A DNA stretch of 64,000 bases, taken from the NCBI GenBank assembly GCA_005789565.1, contig SXXL01000042.1:1-64000 (forward strand), written 5' to 3'. The position numbers were made by a program, and so were the translations under genes. Positions 16,684 to 25,587 of this stretch are shown one piece after another. The DNA comes from Bacteroidota bacterium (GTDB lineage Bacteria > Bacteroidota > Bacteroidia > Chitinophagales > Chitinophagaceae). Within the stretch, counting starts at the first letter, position 1. Each line of letters opens with the position of its first letter. The notes under the pieces were generated by a model. It worked only from the letters and a program-made list of their open reading frames with translations, was not told the DNA's origin and searched no databases.

Positions 16684-17859
16684 ATGCGTTTTCTGCAGGT
16701 TTTATTAGTAACACATTTCTTCTTAGGAAGTTTACAGGCGCAGGTGTCAGGGGTGCGTCCGTTGACCCGAACCCCTTTTTTGCAGGTGACGGGCGGGGTG
16801 ATGATCGTGACGGCGCAGATGCTTCCGTTTCCGGATACGTTGCAATTCATTTTTGATACGGGCAGCAGTGGGATCTCGCTGGATTCGTCCACTGCCTCGT
16901 ATCTCGGGCTGAAGCCGGTACCCAGCGGGTATGCGATCAAGGGGGTGGGGGGTATTCGGAAGGTTCCTTTTTTGACGGGGCGGTCGATGCGTCTGGGCGG
17001 CCTGCAGGTTGATTCGTTGGATTTTCATGTCAATGATTACTCGGTGCTGACGGCTGTTTATGGCGTGCGGATCGATGGCATCATCGGGTATTCCTTATTG
17101 AGTCGATATGTGATCAGCATCGATCAGGAGGCCCTGCAGATGGATTGGTTTGCGCCGGGGGCTCAGGTGTATCCGAAACGAGGCTTTACGATGAAGCTTG
17201 GGATGGATAAGCTGCCGAGTCACCCGGCGTATGTGCAGGACTTGGGCATTGACGAGCCAGTTTTTTTGGTGGATGTAGGAGCGGGGCTGAATGTTTTGTT
17301 TTCGAGCCGATATGTCAAGTCCTCGGGCGTGTTGGATGGAACGCGCAAGCGTTGGATCAAATCGGGGGAGGGCATTGGGGGGCGGATCGAGATGGAGCTG
17401 ACCACGCTGCGTCAGTTTCGGATCGGTCCCTACCGTTTTCGGAAAGTGCCCATCAACATCTTCAACGATGATTACAATGTCACCAATTATCCGGAGTGGG
17501 CGGGATTGATCGGCAACGATCTTCTGCGTCGGTTTCAGGTGGTGGTGAATTATCCTCAAAAAGAAATGCACCTCTCCCCCAATCGATTTTTGGGGGATGC
17601 CTTTGATTATTCGTATTCTGGCGTGGAGTTATACTTGGTGGGCAATAAAATAAAAGTGGGGTATTTGGCACCTGGTTCTCCGGCGGCCGAGGCCGGATTG
17701 AGGGAGGGGGATGAGGTGATCGCCGTCAATAAAAGCTTCAATGGGGTGCTGAACGACTACAAGATCCAGCTTCAAAAAGCGGGGGAGCGGGTGCGCATCA
17801 TTTATCGGCGCGAGGAAAAGATCGGTGAACTCGAGTTCCGGGTGCTCCGCATTCGGTAG
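16684..17859 (+). CDS. Secreted retropepsin-like aspartyl protease with C-terminal PDZ domain
   Basis: The start is ATG 16684, which begins a signal peptide (MRFLQVLLVTHFFLGSLQAQ); the track start at 16618 lies in repeat T6. The 391-residue exported protein has two aspartyl-protease halves: FIFDTGSSGISL with Asp-Thr-Gly at residues 58-60, and FLVDVGAGLNVLF near residue 195, where the usual DTG is DVG. A PDZ domain (YLAPGSPAAEAGLREGDEVIAVN) follows at about 315-391. This matches the two-domain aspartyl protease plus PDZ architecture common in Bacteroidota. Substrates are unknown. The TAG stop forms part of a TAGTTTTG -7-like element of the next gene. Confidence 0.9.
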   Translation: MRFLQVLLVTHFFLGSLQAQVSGVRPLTRTPFLQVTGGVMIVTAQMLPFPDTLQFIFDTGSSGISLDSSTASYLGLKPVPSGYAIKGVGGIRKVPFLTGRSMRLGGLQVDSLDFHVNDYSVLTAVYGVRIDGIIGYSLLSRYVISIDQEALQMDWFAPGAQVYPKRGFTMKLGMDKLPSHPAYVQDLGIDEPVFLVDVGAGLNVLFSSRYVKSSGVLDGTRKRWIKSGEGIGGRIEMELTTLRQFRIGPYRFRKVPINIFNDDYNVTNYPEWAGLIGNDLLRRFQVVVNYPQKEMHLSPNRFLGDAFDYSYSGVELYLVGNKIKVGYLAPGSPAAEAGLREGDEVIAVNKSFNGVLNDYKIQLQKAGERVRIIYRREEKIGELEFRVLRIR

Positions 17860-17864
17860 TTTTG
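17857..17864 (+). promoter_or_regulatory. -7-like element TAGTTTTG before the M16 peptidase pair
   Basis: A perfect TAnnTTTG match that includes the stop codon of the preceding gene and ends 12 bp before the ATG at 17877. It may give the M16 pair its own transcript in addition to read-through. Confidence 0.4.
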
Positions 17865-17876
17865 CGGTTCATCGCC

Positions 17877-19124
17877 ATGATCTTATTTGAACGGTTTCAG
17901 TTGTCGAACGGCTTGCGGGTGATCGTCCACCCCGATTTTACCACGCCCAATGCCGTGTTGAATGTGATGTACGATGTAGGGGCTCGTGACGAGGATCCGG
18001 AACGAACCGGCTTTGCCCATTTATTCGAGCATTTGATGTTTGGTGGCTCGGTGAACATTCCGGAGTACGATGAACCGTTGCAACGGGCCGGTGGCGAGAA
18101 CAACGCGTATACCACCAACGACCTCACCAATTATTATATCAGTTTGCCGGCGGTGAATTTGGAGACGGCCTTTTGGCTGGAGAGCGATCGGATGTTGTCG
18201 CTGGCGTTCAGCGACAAGAGTCTGGATGTGCAACGCAAGGTGGTTTGTGAGGAATTCAAGGAGCATTATCTCAATAAGCCCTACGGGGATGTTGGGCATA
18301 CTCTGCGGGCGTTGGCCTACACGAGGCATCCGTATCGGTGGATGACCATCGGAAAAGAATTGAGGCATATTGAGGAGGCCACGCTATTGGATGTGAAGGC
18401 ATTTTTTAAGAAGCATTATTGTCCCTCGAACGCCATTTTGGTCGTAGCGGGTCCGGTGCAAACCGACGACATCCGTCGTTTGGCGGAAAAATGGTTTGGT
18501 GATATTCCGGGGGGCACGGCCTATGAGCGTCGATTGCCGGCGGAGCCGGAGCAAACGGCCATGCGTCGGTTGGAGCGTTGGGCCGATGTTCCGCTGGATG
18601 CGTTGTATATGTGTTGGCACATGCCGGCGCGGATGGAAGCCGGGTATCAGGCGGTGGACATGCTGACGGATATTTTAGGCAGCGGGGCTTCGGCGCGCTT
18701 GCATCAGTCGCTCGTGAAGGAACAAAAATTATTCAGCAATGTGGAGTGTTATCATTTCGGATCGACCGATCGGGGGTTGCTGACCATCGAAGGAAAATTG
18801 GTCCAAGGCGTGACGTTGGAAGCGGCGGAAGCGGCGGTACAGTTGGAGATCGATCGGCTCTTACAGGAGGGCGTGTCGGAAGCTGAATTACAAAAAGTGA
18901 AGAATAAGACCGAGAGCATGATCGCCTTTGAGGACATGAGTTTGATGAACCGGGCCAACAGCCTGGCTTATTATGAGTTGTTGGGAGATGCGCAGTGGAT
19001 GAATACGGAGTTGGCGCGCTATGCGGCGGTTACCGTGCCGGAGCTGTTGGATCAGGCCAGAAACGTGTTTCGTCCCTCGAATGCCAATGTTTTGTATTAC
19101 CGAGCTAAATCCGTTCCCGCATGA
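17877..19124 (+). CDS. M16 family zinc peptidase, catalytic subunit
   Basis: The start is ATG 17877; the TTG at 17862 used by the track is the end of the -7 element. The 415-residue protein has the inverted zinc motif H-x-x-E-H as HLFEH at residues 48-52, and the downstream glutamate region VCEEFKEHYLNKPYGD supplies the third ligand. No signal peptide is evident, so it is probably cytoplasmic unless exported by another route. It overlaps the next gene by four bases; together they form the two-chain M16B arrangement of one catalytic and one non-catalytic half, as in processing-peptidase-like enzymes. The likely role is degradation or processing of short peptides. Confidence 0.92.
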   Translation: MILFERFQLSNGLRVIVHPDFTTPNAVLNVMYDVGARDEDPERTGFAHLFEHLMFGGSVNIPEYDEPLQRAGGENNAYTTNDLTNYYISLPAVNLETAFWLESDRMLSLAFSDKSLDVQRKVVCEEFKEHYLNKPYGDVGHTLRALAYTRHPYRWMTIGKELRHIEEATLLDVKAFFKKHYCPSNAILVVAGPVQTDDIRRLAEKWFGDIPGGTAYERRLPAEPEQTAMRRLERWADVPLDALYMCWHMPARMEAGYQAVDMLTDILGSGASARLHQSLVKEQKLFSNVECYHFGSTDRGLLTIEGKLVQGVTLEAAEAAVQLEIDRLLQEGVSEAELQKVKNKTESMIAFEDMSLMNRANSLAYYELLGDAQWMNTELARYAAVTVPELLDQARNVFRPSNANVLYYRAKSVPA

Positions 19125-20398
19125 GTCTCGATCGTACCCAGTCGCCCCCGATCGTGGATGCTGTCGATTTTGAATTGACCTTGCCAACGGTAGAGTCGTT
19201 CAGCTTGCGCAACGGCGTGCCCGTGTATGCGTTCAATGGCGGGGCCGAGGAGGTCATGTCGGTGGAGTGGGTATTCTGGTCGGGCAACAGTTATGAATCG
19301 GCCAACCTGGAGGCGGCGACGGCCAATTTTTTATTGCGCAACGGTACCTCCACGCGCACGGCGTTTCAGATCAATGAGTTCTTCGAATATCACGGGGCTT
19401 TTTTGCAGCGCAGTTGTTTCAATGAAACGGCCACGATCTCCCTGCATGGATTATCCAAGCACATCGACACCTTGCTGCCCGTGGTGCGGGAGCTGATCGC
19501 GGATTCTACCATGCCGGCGGAGGAATTATCGATCTATGTCCAGAACATGAAACAGCGGTTGTCGGTCAATTTGAAAAAATGTGATTTTGTGGCGGGCCGG
19601 TTGATCGACGCGTATCTGTTCGGGGCCGATCACCCGTATGGTCGGTATACGAAGGCGGCCGATTTTGATGCCTTGACGACCGAGCAGCTGATGCGTTTTT
19701 ACGATCGGTACTACCGGAACGGCGAGTTCATGCTGTTCGTAGCGGGGAAGTTGCCGGCAAATTTTCGGGAGTCGTTGGACAAGCACTTCGGCGATCTCCC
19801 GAATCGGAAAGTAGATCGCCCGGTGCATCTCTTTCATCCGGCAGAGCAAAAAAAATATCGGATCGAGAATGATCCCACGGGCGTACAGGGTGCGATCCGG
19901 TTGGCAAGGTCTTTCCCGGACCGTTCGCATCCCGATTTCCAGCCCTCGATGGTGTTGAATACCCTTTTTGGAGGATTCTTCGGGTCGAGGTTGATGAGTA
20001 ATATTCGGGAGGACAAGGGCTACACTTACGGCATTCACAGCTACCTGATGAACTTGCTGCAGGCCTCCGGGTGGATGATCAGCACCGAAGCGGGCAAGGA
20101 CGTTTGTGAGGCCACCATTCAAGAGATATATAAGGAGATGCGGATCCTTCGGGAAGAACTGGTGGATGACGATGAGTTGTCGCTCGTGAAGAATTACCTG
20201 ATGGGCTCGTTGTTGGGGGACCTGGACGGACCTTTTCATATAATCGGTCGATGGAAAAACCTCATCCTAAACGGCTGCACCGATGCATATTTTTACCAAA
20301 CCATCCGGGTCATTAAATCCATCACGCCCGAGCAACTCCGCGAACTCGCCCAGCGGTACTTGCAAGAGCAGGATTTCTATGAACTGGTCGTAACCTAA
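19121..20398 (+). CDS. M16 family peptidase homologue, non-catalytic subunit
   Basis: A 425-residue M16 protein that starts at the ATGA overlap with the catalytic subunit. At the place of the zinc motif it reads LEAATANFLLRNGTS, with no HxxEH, so it cannot bind zinc in the usual way. The M16 fold is otherwise clear, with FDALTTEQLMRFYDRYYRNGEFMLFVAGK and the C-terminal SRLMSNIREDKGYTYGIHSYL, which carries the Arg/Tyr substrate-binding region typical of the inactive partner. It is expected to pair with the upstream subunit to close the chamber around the substrate. Confidence 0.92.
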   Translation: MSLDRTQSPPIVDAVDFELTLPTVESFSLRNGVPVYAFNGGAEEVMSVEWVFWSGNSYESANLEAATANFLLRNGTSTRTAFQINEFFEYHGAFLQRSCFNETATISLHGLSKHIDTLLPVVRELIADSTMPAEELSIYVQNMKQRLSVNLKKCDFVAGRLIDAYLFGADHPYGRYTKAADFDALTTEQLMRFYDRYYRNGEFMLFVAGKLPANFRESLDKHFGDLPNRKVDRPVHLFHPAEQKKYRIENDPTGVQGAIRLARSFPDRSHPDFQPSMVLNTLFGGFFGSRLMSNIREDKGYTYGIHSYLMNLLQASGWMISTEAGKDVCEATIQEIYKEMRILREELVDDDELSLVKNYLMGSLLGDLDGPFHIIGRWKNLILNGCTDAYFYQTIRVIKSITPEQLRELAQRYLQEQDFYELVVT

Positions 20399-20413
20399 CG
20401 TATGGATTCCAAA

Positions 20414-20448
20414 CTAAACCCTACACGCTAAACCCTCAACCCTAAACC
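20414..20448. repeat. Heptamer tandem repeat T7 (CTAAACC/CTCAACC)
   Basis: Five 7-bp units: CTAAACC, CTACACG, CTAAACC, CTCAACC, CTAAACC, same type and orientation as T4. It lies between the stop of the M16 partner gene (16 bp away) and the promoter-like element of the E1 gene. Confidence 0.88.
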
Positions 20449-20461
20449 CCACGGGCTGCTC

Positions 20462-20469
20462 TATCTTCG
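20462..20469 (+). promoter_or_regulatory. -7-like element TATCTTCG of the E1 gene
   Basis: TATCTTCG fits TAnnTTTG with one mismatch and ends 4 bp before the ATG at 20474. The same TTCG variant precedes the universal stress gene. Transcription would begin at or almost at the start codon. Confidence 0.45.
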
Positions 20470-20473
20470 CATC

Positions 20474-22486
20474 ATGACATTCGATCGCAAGCAACATACC
20501 CACGACGACTTGATCCGATTTTACCGGGCTATTTTGTGGCCCCGGATGATCGAGGAGAAGATGTTGGTCCTGCTTCGCCAGGGAAAGATCTCCAAGTGGT
20601 TCAGTGGTATCGGACAGGAAGCCATTTCTGTCGGCGCCACACTGGCCTTGGAGTCGGACGAGTGGATCATGCCGCTGCACCGGAACCTGGGCGTGTTCAC
20701 CACCCGTGATATGCCGCTGAGCAAACTTTTCATGCAATGGCAAGGATTGGCAACGGGATATTCAAAGGGTCGCGAACGAAGTTTTCATTTTGGTACCCGA
20801 GCACACCATATCTGTGGAATGATTTCCCACCTCGGGCCACAATTGGCCATCGCGGACGGCGTGGCACTCGCCCATAAGTTGCGACACGAAAATAAAGTAT
20901 CACTGGCCTTCACCGGCGATGGTGGTACCAGCGAAGGCGATTTTCACGAAGCCTTGAATGTAGCGGCGGTGTGGGACTTGCCCGTGATCTTTATCATTGA
21001 GAACAATGGGTACGGACTTAGCACGCCGGTGAACGAACAGTATCGCTGCGCATCGTTGGTCGATAAGGCTAAGGGATATGGCATGGAAGGCGTACAGATC
21101 GACGGAAATAATTTGCTGACCGTTTATGATACGATCAAAGGCGTTCGGGAGTATTGCATCCGCGAACAGAAACCGTATTTGATCGAGTGCATGACCTTTC
21201 GGATGCGCGGACACGAAGAGGCCAGTGGCACCAAGTATGTACCGCCCCATCTTTTTGAGGCGTGGGAACAAAAAGATCCTGTTAAAAATTTCCAGCGCTG
21301 GTTGATCGAAACCGGTGTGCTGACAGAGATGAAAGTGGCGGAGATCCGACAGGAATGCAAGGACCGGATCGAGTCGGAGTTGGCGGTTGGGTTTCAAGCA
21401 ACGGGCGTTTTCGGGGAGGAGGCTGCTGAAGTGGATGATGTGTACGCGAAAACGCAGTTTGGAGTTCGGAGTTCCGCGTTTGGAGTTAGTTCCGCGTTTG
21501 GAGTTAGTTCGGAGTTTGAGAGTTCGGAGTTGAGGATGATTGATGCGATCAAGGCGGGGTTGGAGCAGAGTATGGAGCAGCATCCGAATCTGGTATTGAT
21601 GGGGCAGGACATTGCGGAGTATGGGGGCGCCTTTAAGATTACAGAAGGGTTTGTTCAAAAGTTTGGGAAGGAGCGGGTGCGCAACACACCGCTTTGCGAG
21701 AGTGCGATCGTGGGAGCGGCCTTGGGTTTGTCGCTCGAGGGTTTCAAGAGCATGATGGAGATGCAGTTTGCCGATTTCGTGACCGTCGGATTCAATCAGA
21801 TCATAAACAATCTCGCCAAGATCCATTACCGTTGGGGACAGAACGCCGATGTGGTGATTCGCATGCCCACCGGCGGCGGCGTGGGCGCCGGTCCCTTTCA
21901 CTCCCAAAGCAACGAGGCCTGGTTTGTGCATACACCCGGACTAAAAGTGGTCTATCCAAGCACACCGGCCGATGCCAAGGGATTGTTGATCGCCGCCATC
22001 AACGACCCCAATCCCGTAATGTTCTTTGAACACAAGGCCTTGTATCGTTCGGTGAGCGGTACCGTTCCCAACGACTATTATTCCATCGAGATCGGCAAAG
22101 CACGCTTGGTGCAGGAGGGCGATGAGGTTTCCATCATTACGTATGGCAGTGGCGTGCATTGGGCGCTGGAATACGCACAAGCCAATCCCGGTCTTTCCAT
22201 TGATATTCTCGATCTGCGGACCTTATTGCCGTTGGACTATGAAGCGATTCGAGCATCGGTGAAACGTACCGGTCGCATTTTGATACTACACGAGGATACG
22301 TTGATCGGAGGCATTGGCGGGGAGATCAGTGCTTGGATCGGACAGCATTGTTTTCAATATCTCGATGCACCCGTCATGCGGTGTGCTTCGCTCGATACAC
22401 CGGTGCCGTTCAGCCTCGAATTGGAACAACAGTTCCTGGCCAAGTCGAGGTTGGCCAATGCCGTAGGGGCGTTAATGGAATATTGA
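20474..22486 (+). CDS. Fused alpha/beta E1 subunit of a 2-oxoacid (branched-chain type) dehydrogenase
   Basis: A 670-residue cytoplasmic enzyme in which E1-alpha (residues 1 to about 325) and E1-beta (355-670) are one chain. The alpha part has the thiamine diphosphate motif GDGGTSEGDFHEA...ENNGYG (148-180); the beta part has GQDIAEYGGAF, ESAIVGAALGLSLEG and MPTGGGVGAGPFHSQSNE. E1 decarboxylates a 2-oxoacid and passes the acyl group to lipoyl-E2. The pattern is of the branched-chain/2-oxoisovalerate type, but pyruvate cannot be excluded. No E2 or E3 gene is nearby; E1 fusions of this kind are known in Bacteroidota. Between the halves, residues about 328-354 (FGVRSSAFGVSSAFG...) are encoded by heptamer repeat T8, so the linker length may vary between strains. 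Confidence 0.93.
   Translation: MTFDRKQHTHDDLIRFYRAILWPRMIEEKMLVLLRQGKISKWFSGIGQEAISVGATLALESDEWIMPLHRNLGVFTTRDMPLSKLFMQWQGLATGYSKGRERSFHFGTRAHHICGMISHLGPQLAIADGVALAHKLRHENKVSLAFTGDGGTSEGDFHEALNVAAVWDLPVIFIIENNGYGLSTPVNEQYRCASLVDKAKGYGMEGVQIDGNNLLTVYDTIKGVREYCIREQKPYLIECMTFRMRGHEEASGTKYVPPHLFEAWEQKDPVKNFQRWLIETGVLTEMKVAEIRQECKDRIESELAVGFQATGVFGEEAAEVDDVYAKTQFGVRSSAFGVSSAFGVSSEFESSELRMIDAIKAGLEQSMEQHPNLVLMGQDIAEYGGAFKITEGFVQKFGKERVRNTPLCESAIVGAALGLSLEGFKSMMEMQFADFVTVGFNQIINNLAKIHYRWGQNADVVIRMPTGGGVGAGPFHSQSNEAWFVHTPGLKVVYPSTPADAKGLLIAAINDPNPVMFFEHKALYRSVSGTVPNDYYSIEIGKARLVQEGDEVSIITYGSGVHWALEYAQANPGLSIDILDLRTLLPLDYEAIRASVKRTGRILILHEDTLIGGIGGEISAWIGQHCFQYLDAPVMRCASLDTPVPFSLELEQQFLAKSRLANAVGALMEY
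21457..21535. repeat. Heptamer repeat T8 inside the E1 coding sequence
   Basis: Units GTTTGGA, GTTCGGA, GTTCCGC, GTTTGGA, GTTA, GTTCCGC, GTTTGGA, GTTA, GTTCGGA, GTTTGAGA, GTTCGGA, GTTGAGG run across the linker between the two E1 domains. The use of GTTA tetramers as spacers is the same as in tract T9. The reading frame stays open through it and gives a Phe/Gly/Val/Ser-rich peptide. Confidence 0.88.
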
Positions 22487-22534
22487 TTAAACCTTTCGTT
22501 TTATTCCTTGTCTAACGGACCTAAATTACAAGTC

Positions 22535-23983
22535 ATGCGACTTAAGGCCATAGTCATCCTTGCTTCGTTGATTGTTTTATGTTCGTTTATGACCCAGCGG
22601 CTGCAGGGGGACTGTCTGAATTTACCATCGACGCCGTATAACTACTCCAATATCATTTTTCCGTCAGACATAGTGAATAACCTATCCGAGATGGATAATA
22701 TGCCCGCCAATAACCGGACCACGGATGAGGGGGCCACGTTGGGGCGGGTACTTTTTTATGATGTGGAACTCTCTAAGAATCGAAAGATTTCCTGCGCTTC
22801 TTGCCATCAACAGCAGTTCGCCTTTACTGATACCGCTCGCTTTAGTGTGGGATTTGATGGGCAGTTGACGCATCGAAATTCCATGAGTCTGGCACATGCT
22901 CGCTTCCAAAAGGATAGTGCCTTTTTTTGGGACAATCGGGCAAGAACATTGGAAATACAGACGTTGATGCCTATTCAGAGCAATGTGGAAATGGGATTGA
23001 CCTTGGACACGCTGGTGGCGCGGGTAACCGCTAAGTCTTATTACGCACCGCTATTTCGGGCAGCTTTTGGTTCAACGACGGTAACGTCCTTGCGTATTTC
23101 ACAAGCGTTAGCCCAGTTTATACGCAGTATGAACACCTTTGGATCCAGGTATCGGATAGGGGTCAACACGACGAATGGGAATCCGTCTATTGTACCATTG
23201 GTAAACTTGACGGCGGAGGAGAATCTAGGGAAGGATTTGTTCATGGATGAGCGTAGAGGAAATTGTCAGGCCTGTCATACGCGCAATATTTTTGTGCCGC
23301 AAGGATCGAAAAATATTGGCTTGGATCTGGTTTATGCGGACAATGGGGTGGGTGCAGCTTTTAATATTTCCAGGAAAAACGGGGAGTTCAGTGTTCCCTC
23401 CTTGATCAATGTAGTCATGACGGCACCTTACATGCACGACGGCCGGTATAAAACACTGGAGCAGGTGGTCAACTTTTATAGCGATTCAATCAAGCCACAC
23501 CCCAACCTTGATGGATTTTTAAGAGAGATCTTGCCTGGGACTATCGATCCCAATAATAATACCTGTGATACTTGTCCGCCCCGAATTATTCGTTACACAG
23601 AAACGGAGAAACGTGCATTGGTCGCCTTTTTGAGAACAATGACAGATACGTTGTTGACGACCGATGCTCGTTGGAGCGACCCTTTTTGTACTCCTTCAAG
23701 CAATCCTCAACTCGAACCGATCTTGGGATGGGGCATTTATCCATCTCCATTGAAGCGGGAGGCTACCTTAACCATCAAGTTGATTGCCGGTCAGTCTTTT
23801 CCGGCGGGGATAAGTATTTATTCTTCGGAAGGAAGACTGCTGTTTCACCGGAACTATTCAATGCGTGCCGGTTCCAATTTCATGTCAGTCCCTAATCTTT
23901 TTCATACCACTGGTACCTATTTGGTTCAAGTAACCCGAGGCAGTAAACCGGTTGGGGCGAAGCAGTTGCTCGTGATCGATTGA
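22535..23983 (+). CDS. Di-haem cytochrome c peroxidase family protein with type IX secretion tail
   Basis: I use the ATG at 22535, which starts a signal peptide (MRLKAIVILASLIVLCSFM), rather than TTG 22508. The 482-residue protein has two haem c sites, CASCH at residues 87-91 and CQACH at about 244-248, plus the family features FYDVELSKNRKISC, WDNRARTLEIQ and APYMHDGRYKTLEQVV. MauG/CcpA-like proteins reduce peroxide or oxidise other substrates. The last 80 or so residues (GWGIYPSPLKREATLTI...GTYLVQVTRG) look like a type A T9SS C-terminal sorting domain, so it should go to the cell surface or medium, which is unusual for a peroxidase. Base composition seems more AT-rich than its neighbours. 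It ends base-to-base with the convergent D-aminoacylase gene. Confidence 0.88.
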   Translation: MRLKAIVILASLIVLCSFMTQRLQGDCLNLPSTPYNYSNIIFPSDIVNNLSEMDNMPANNRTTDEGATLGRVLFYDVELSKNRKISCASCHQQQFAFTDTARFSVGFDGQLTHRNSMSLAHARFQKDSAFFWDNRARTLEIQTLMPIQSNVEMGLTLDTLVARVTAKSYYAPLFRAAFGSTTVTSLRISQALAQFIRSMNTFGSRYRIGVNTTNGNPSIVPLVNLTAEENLGKDLFMDERRGNCQACHTRNIFVPQGSKNIGLDLVYADNGVGAAFNISRKNGEFSVPSLINVVMTAPYMHDGRYKTLEQVVNFYSDSIKPHPNLDGFLREILPGTIDPNNNTCDTCPPRIIRYTETEKRALVAFLRTMTDTLLTTDARWSDPFCTPSSNPQLEPILGWGIYPSPLKREATLTIKLIAGQSFPAGISIYSSEGRLLFHRNYSMRAGSNFMSVPNLFHTTGTYLVQVTRGSKPVGAKQLLVID

Positions 23984-23986
23984 TCA
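23973..23986. terminator. Small hairpin over two convergent stop codons
   Basis: TGATC-GATT-GATCA forms a 5-bp stem that covers the stop codons of both the peroxidase and the D-aminoacylase gene. It may act weakly in both directions; there is no T-run. Confidence 0.3.
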
Positions 23987-25552
23987 GTGGATCTGGCTCC
24001 GCAGGGCTTTTCCTCCCCGGGCTTGAATGTGTTTTCCCTGATCGATCGTGATGATACCGTTCACGAGTACGTATTGAAATCCCACCGAATAGGCATGTGG
24101 TTTTTCAAAGGTTGATACATCGGTTACGATCTTTTCATCGAATACGACGATGTCGGCGGCCATGCCTTCTTTCAGCAGGCCGCGGTCTTTCAAATTGAAT
24201 TTTTGGGCGGGCAGGGAGGTCATGCGCCGGATGGCTTCTTCGAGGGGGATCAATTTTTTTTCGCGCACGTATTTGCCGAGCACTCTGGCGTTGGTGCCGT
24301 ACCCGCGCGGATGCGGAACGCCCTCGTTCCAGACGCGGATGCTGGCATCGCTGGCGATCATGTTAAACGGGTAGCGGAGGATGCGTTGTACATCTTCTTC
24401 TCCCATTCCGTGAAAAACGGCACTGGCCCCGCCGGCGATCTGAATGTCCATGACGGTTTCGGCTTCGTATTTGGCCTTGTGTTTTCTTCCGATCATTTGG
24501 TTGATGGTCTCGATACTTTTTCCGTTGTAAGTGCTATCGGGTTTGAAGGAGGCCACTACCGCATAGCTCAGGTGTTTGAGTCCTCTTTTTTTCAATCGGT
24601 TCAGGATGCTGGCGGTCACTTCTTTACGGATCTCGGGGCGTTGCAGTCGGGCGCGGACGGAATCTTGTCCGTCGGCCAAAATGTGATCGGGGATCAGGGT
24701 ACTGATTGAGGTGCTGCTGGCGGTGTAGGGGTATTGGTCGATGGTGACGTCTTGTCCTGCTGCGCGGGCCGATTCCACCAGGGCCAGTGTTTGTTTGCTG
24801 CGTCCCCAGTTTTGTTGTCCGCTCAGCTTGAAATGCGAGATCTGTACGGGCAGCTTTCCTTCGCGGCCGATGCGCAGGGCCTCTTCGATGGCTTGTGTGA
24901 CGCTATCGCCTTCGTCGCGCATGTGCGTGGCGTATACGCCGTTGTATTTGCCGGCGATGGTGGCGAGTCGGATCAATTCATCGGTGGGCGTGAAGGTGCC
25001 GGGGATGTAGATGAGTCCGGTGGAGAGTCCGACCGCGCCCTCCTGCATGGCTTTTTCGGTCAGTTGTTCCATGCGGTTCATTTCTTCGGGCGTGGCGTTT
25101 CGGTTGGCTCTTCCCATCACGGCCCGGCGGATATCGTTTTGTCCGATCAGCGTGGCGACATTGATAGAAAGTTGAAGTGAGTCGATCTCGCGCAGGTATT
25201 GGCCGATGTTGACGCGGGACAGGCCGCAGTTGCCGGTAATACAGGTGGTCACGCCGTCGTACAAGAAGCTGTGGGCAAGCGGATCTCGTTTTTCATCGTC
25301 CTCGATGTGTGTATGCACATCAATGAAGCCCGGGGCCACGATCCGGTTTTCGGCATCGATCAGGCGTTTGGCTTGTCGGGGTAAATGTTTTCCAATGGCG
25401 TCGATCTTACCGTTTCGTATCGCTACGTCGGCGTGATACCACGAGTTGCCGGTACCATCGACGATGCGTCCGTTCACGATGAGTACATCGGGCAGGTCAT
25501 TCTGGGCGAGGAGGGAGGTGGGTAGCAGTAGCCAGCCGATCCATTTGAGCAT
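23984..25552 (-). CDS. Exported N-acyl-D-amino-acid deacylase family amidohydrolase
   Basis: A 522-residue enzyme with a signal peptide (MLKWIGWLLLPTSLLAQ), so probably periplasmic. The D-aminoacylase family is shown by NGRIVDGTGNSWYHADVAIRNGKI, the metal motif GFIDVHTHIE, GVTTCITGNCGLS, YATHMRDEGD, QISHFKLSG and the C-terminal GLLKEGMAADIVVFDE. It hydrolyses N-acyl-D-amino acids or, in some members, dipeptides or lactone-like substrates; the precise substrate is not deducible. On the minus strand it follows the CarboxypepD_reg protein by about 35 bp, suggesting co-transcription. Confidence 0.92.
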   Translation of the reverse strand: MLKWIGWLLLPTSLLAQNDLPDVLIVNGRIVDGTGNSWYHADVAIRNGKIDAIGKHLPRQAKRLIDAENRIVAPGFIDVHTHIEDDEKRDPLAHSFLYDGVTTCITGNCGLSRVNIGQYLREIDSLQLSINVATLIGQNDIRRAVMGRANRNATPEEMNRMEQLTEKAMQEGAVGLSTGLIYIPGTFTPTDELIRLATIAGKYNGVYATHMRDEGDSVTQAIEEALRIGREGKLPVQISHFKLSGQQNWGRSKQTLALVESARAAGQDVTIDQYPYTASSTSISTLIPDHILADGQDSVRARLQRPEIRKEVTASILNRLKKRGLKHLSYAVVASFKPDSTYNGKSIETINQMIGRKHKAKYEAETVMDIQIAGGASAVFHGMGEEDVQRILRYPFNMIASDASIRVWNEGVPHPRGYGTNARVLGKYVREKKLIPLEEAIRRMTSLPAQKFNLKDRGLLKEGMAADIVVFDEKIVTDVSTFEKPHAYSVGFQYVLVNGIITIDQGKHIQARGGKALRSQIH

Positions 25553-25587
25553 AAAATATACGCGGTAGATTCTACGACAAGTTACAG

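Noticed and set aside
24203-24709. Long plus-strand ORFs opposite the D-aminoacylase gene
   Set aside because: They are antisense shadows; the minus-strand product has full family motifs.
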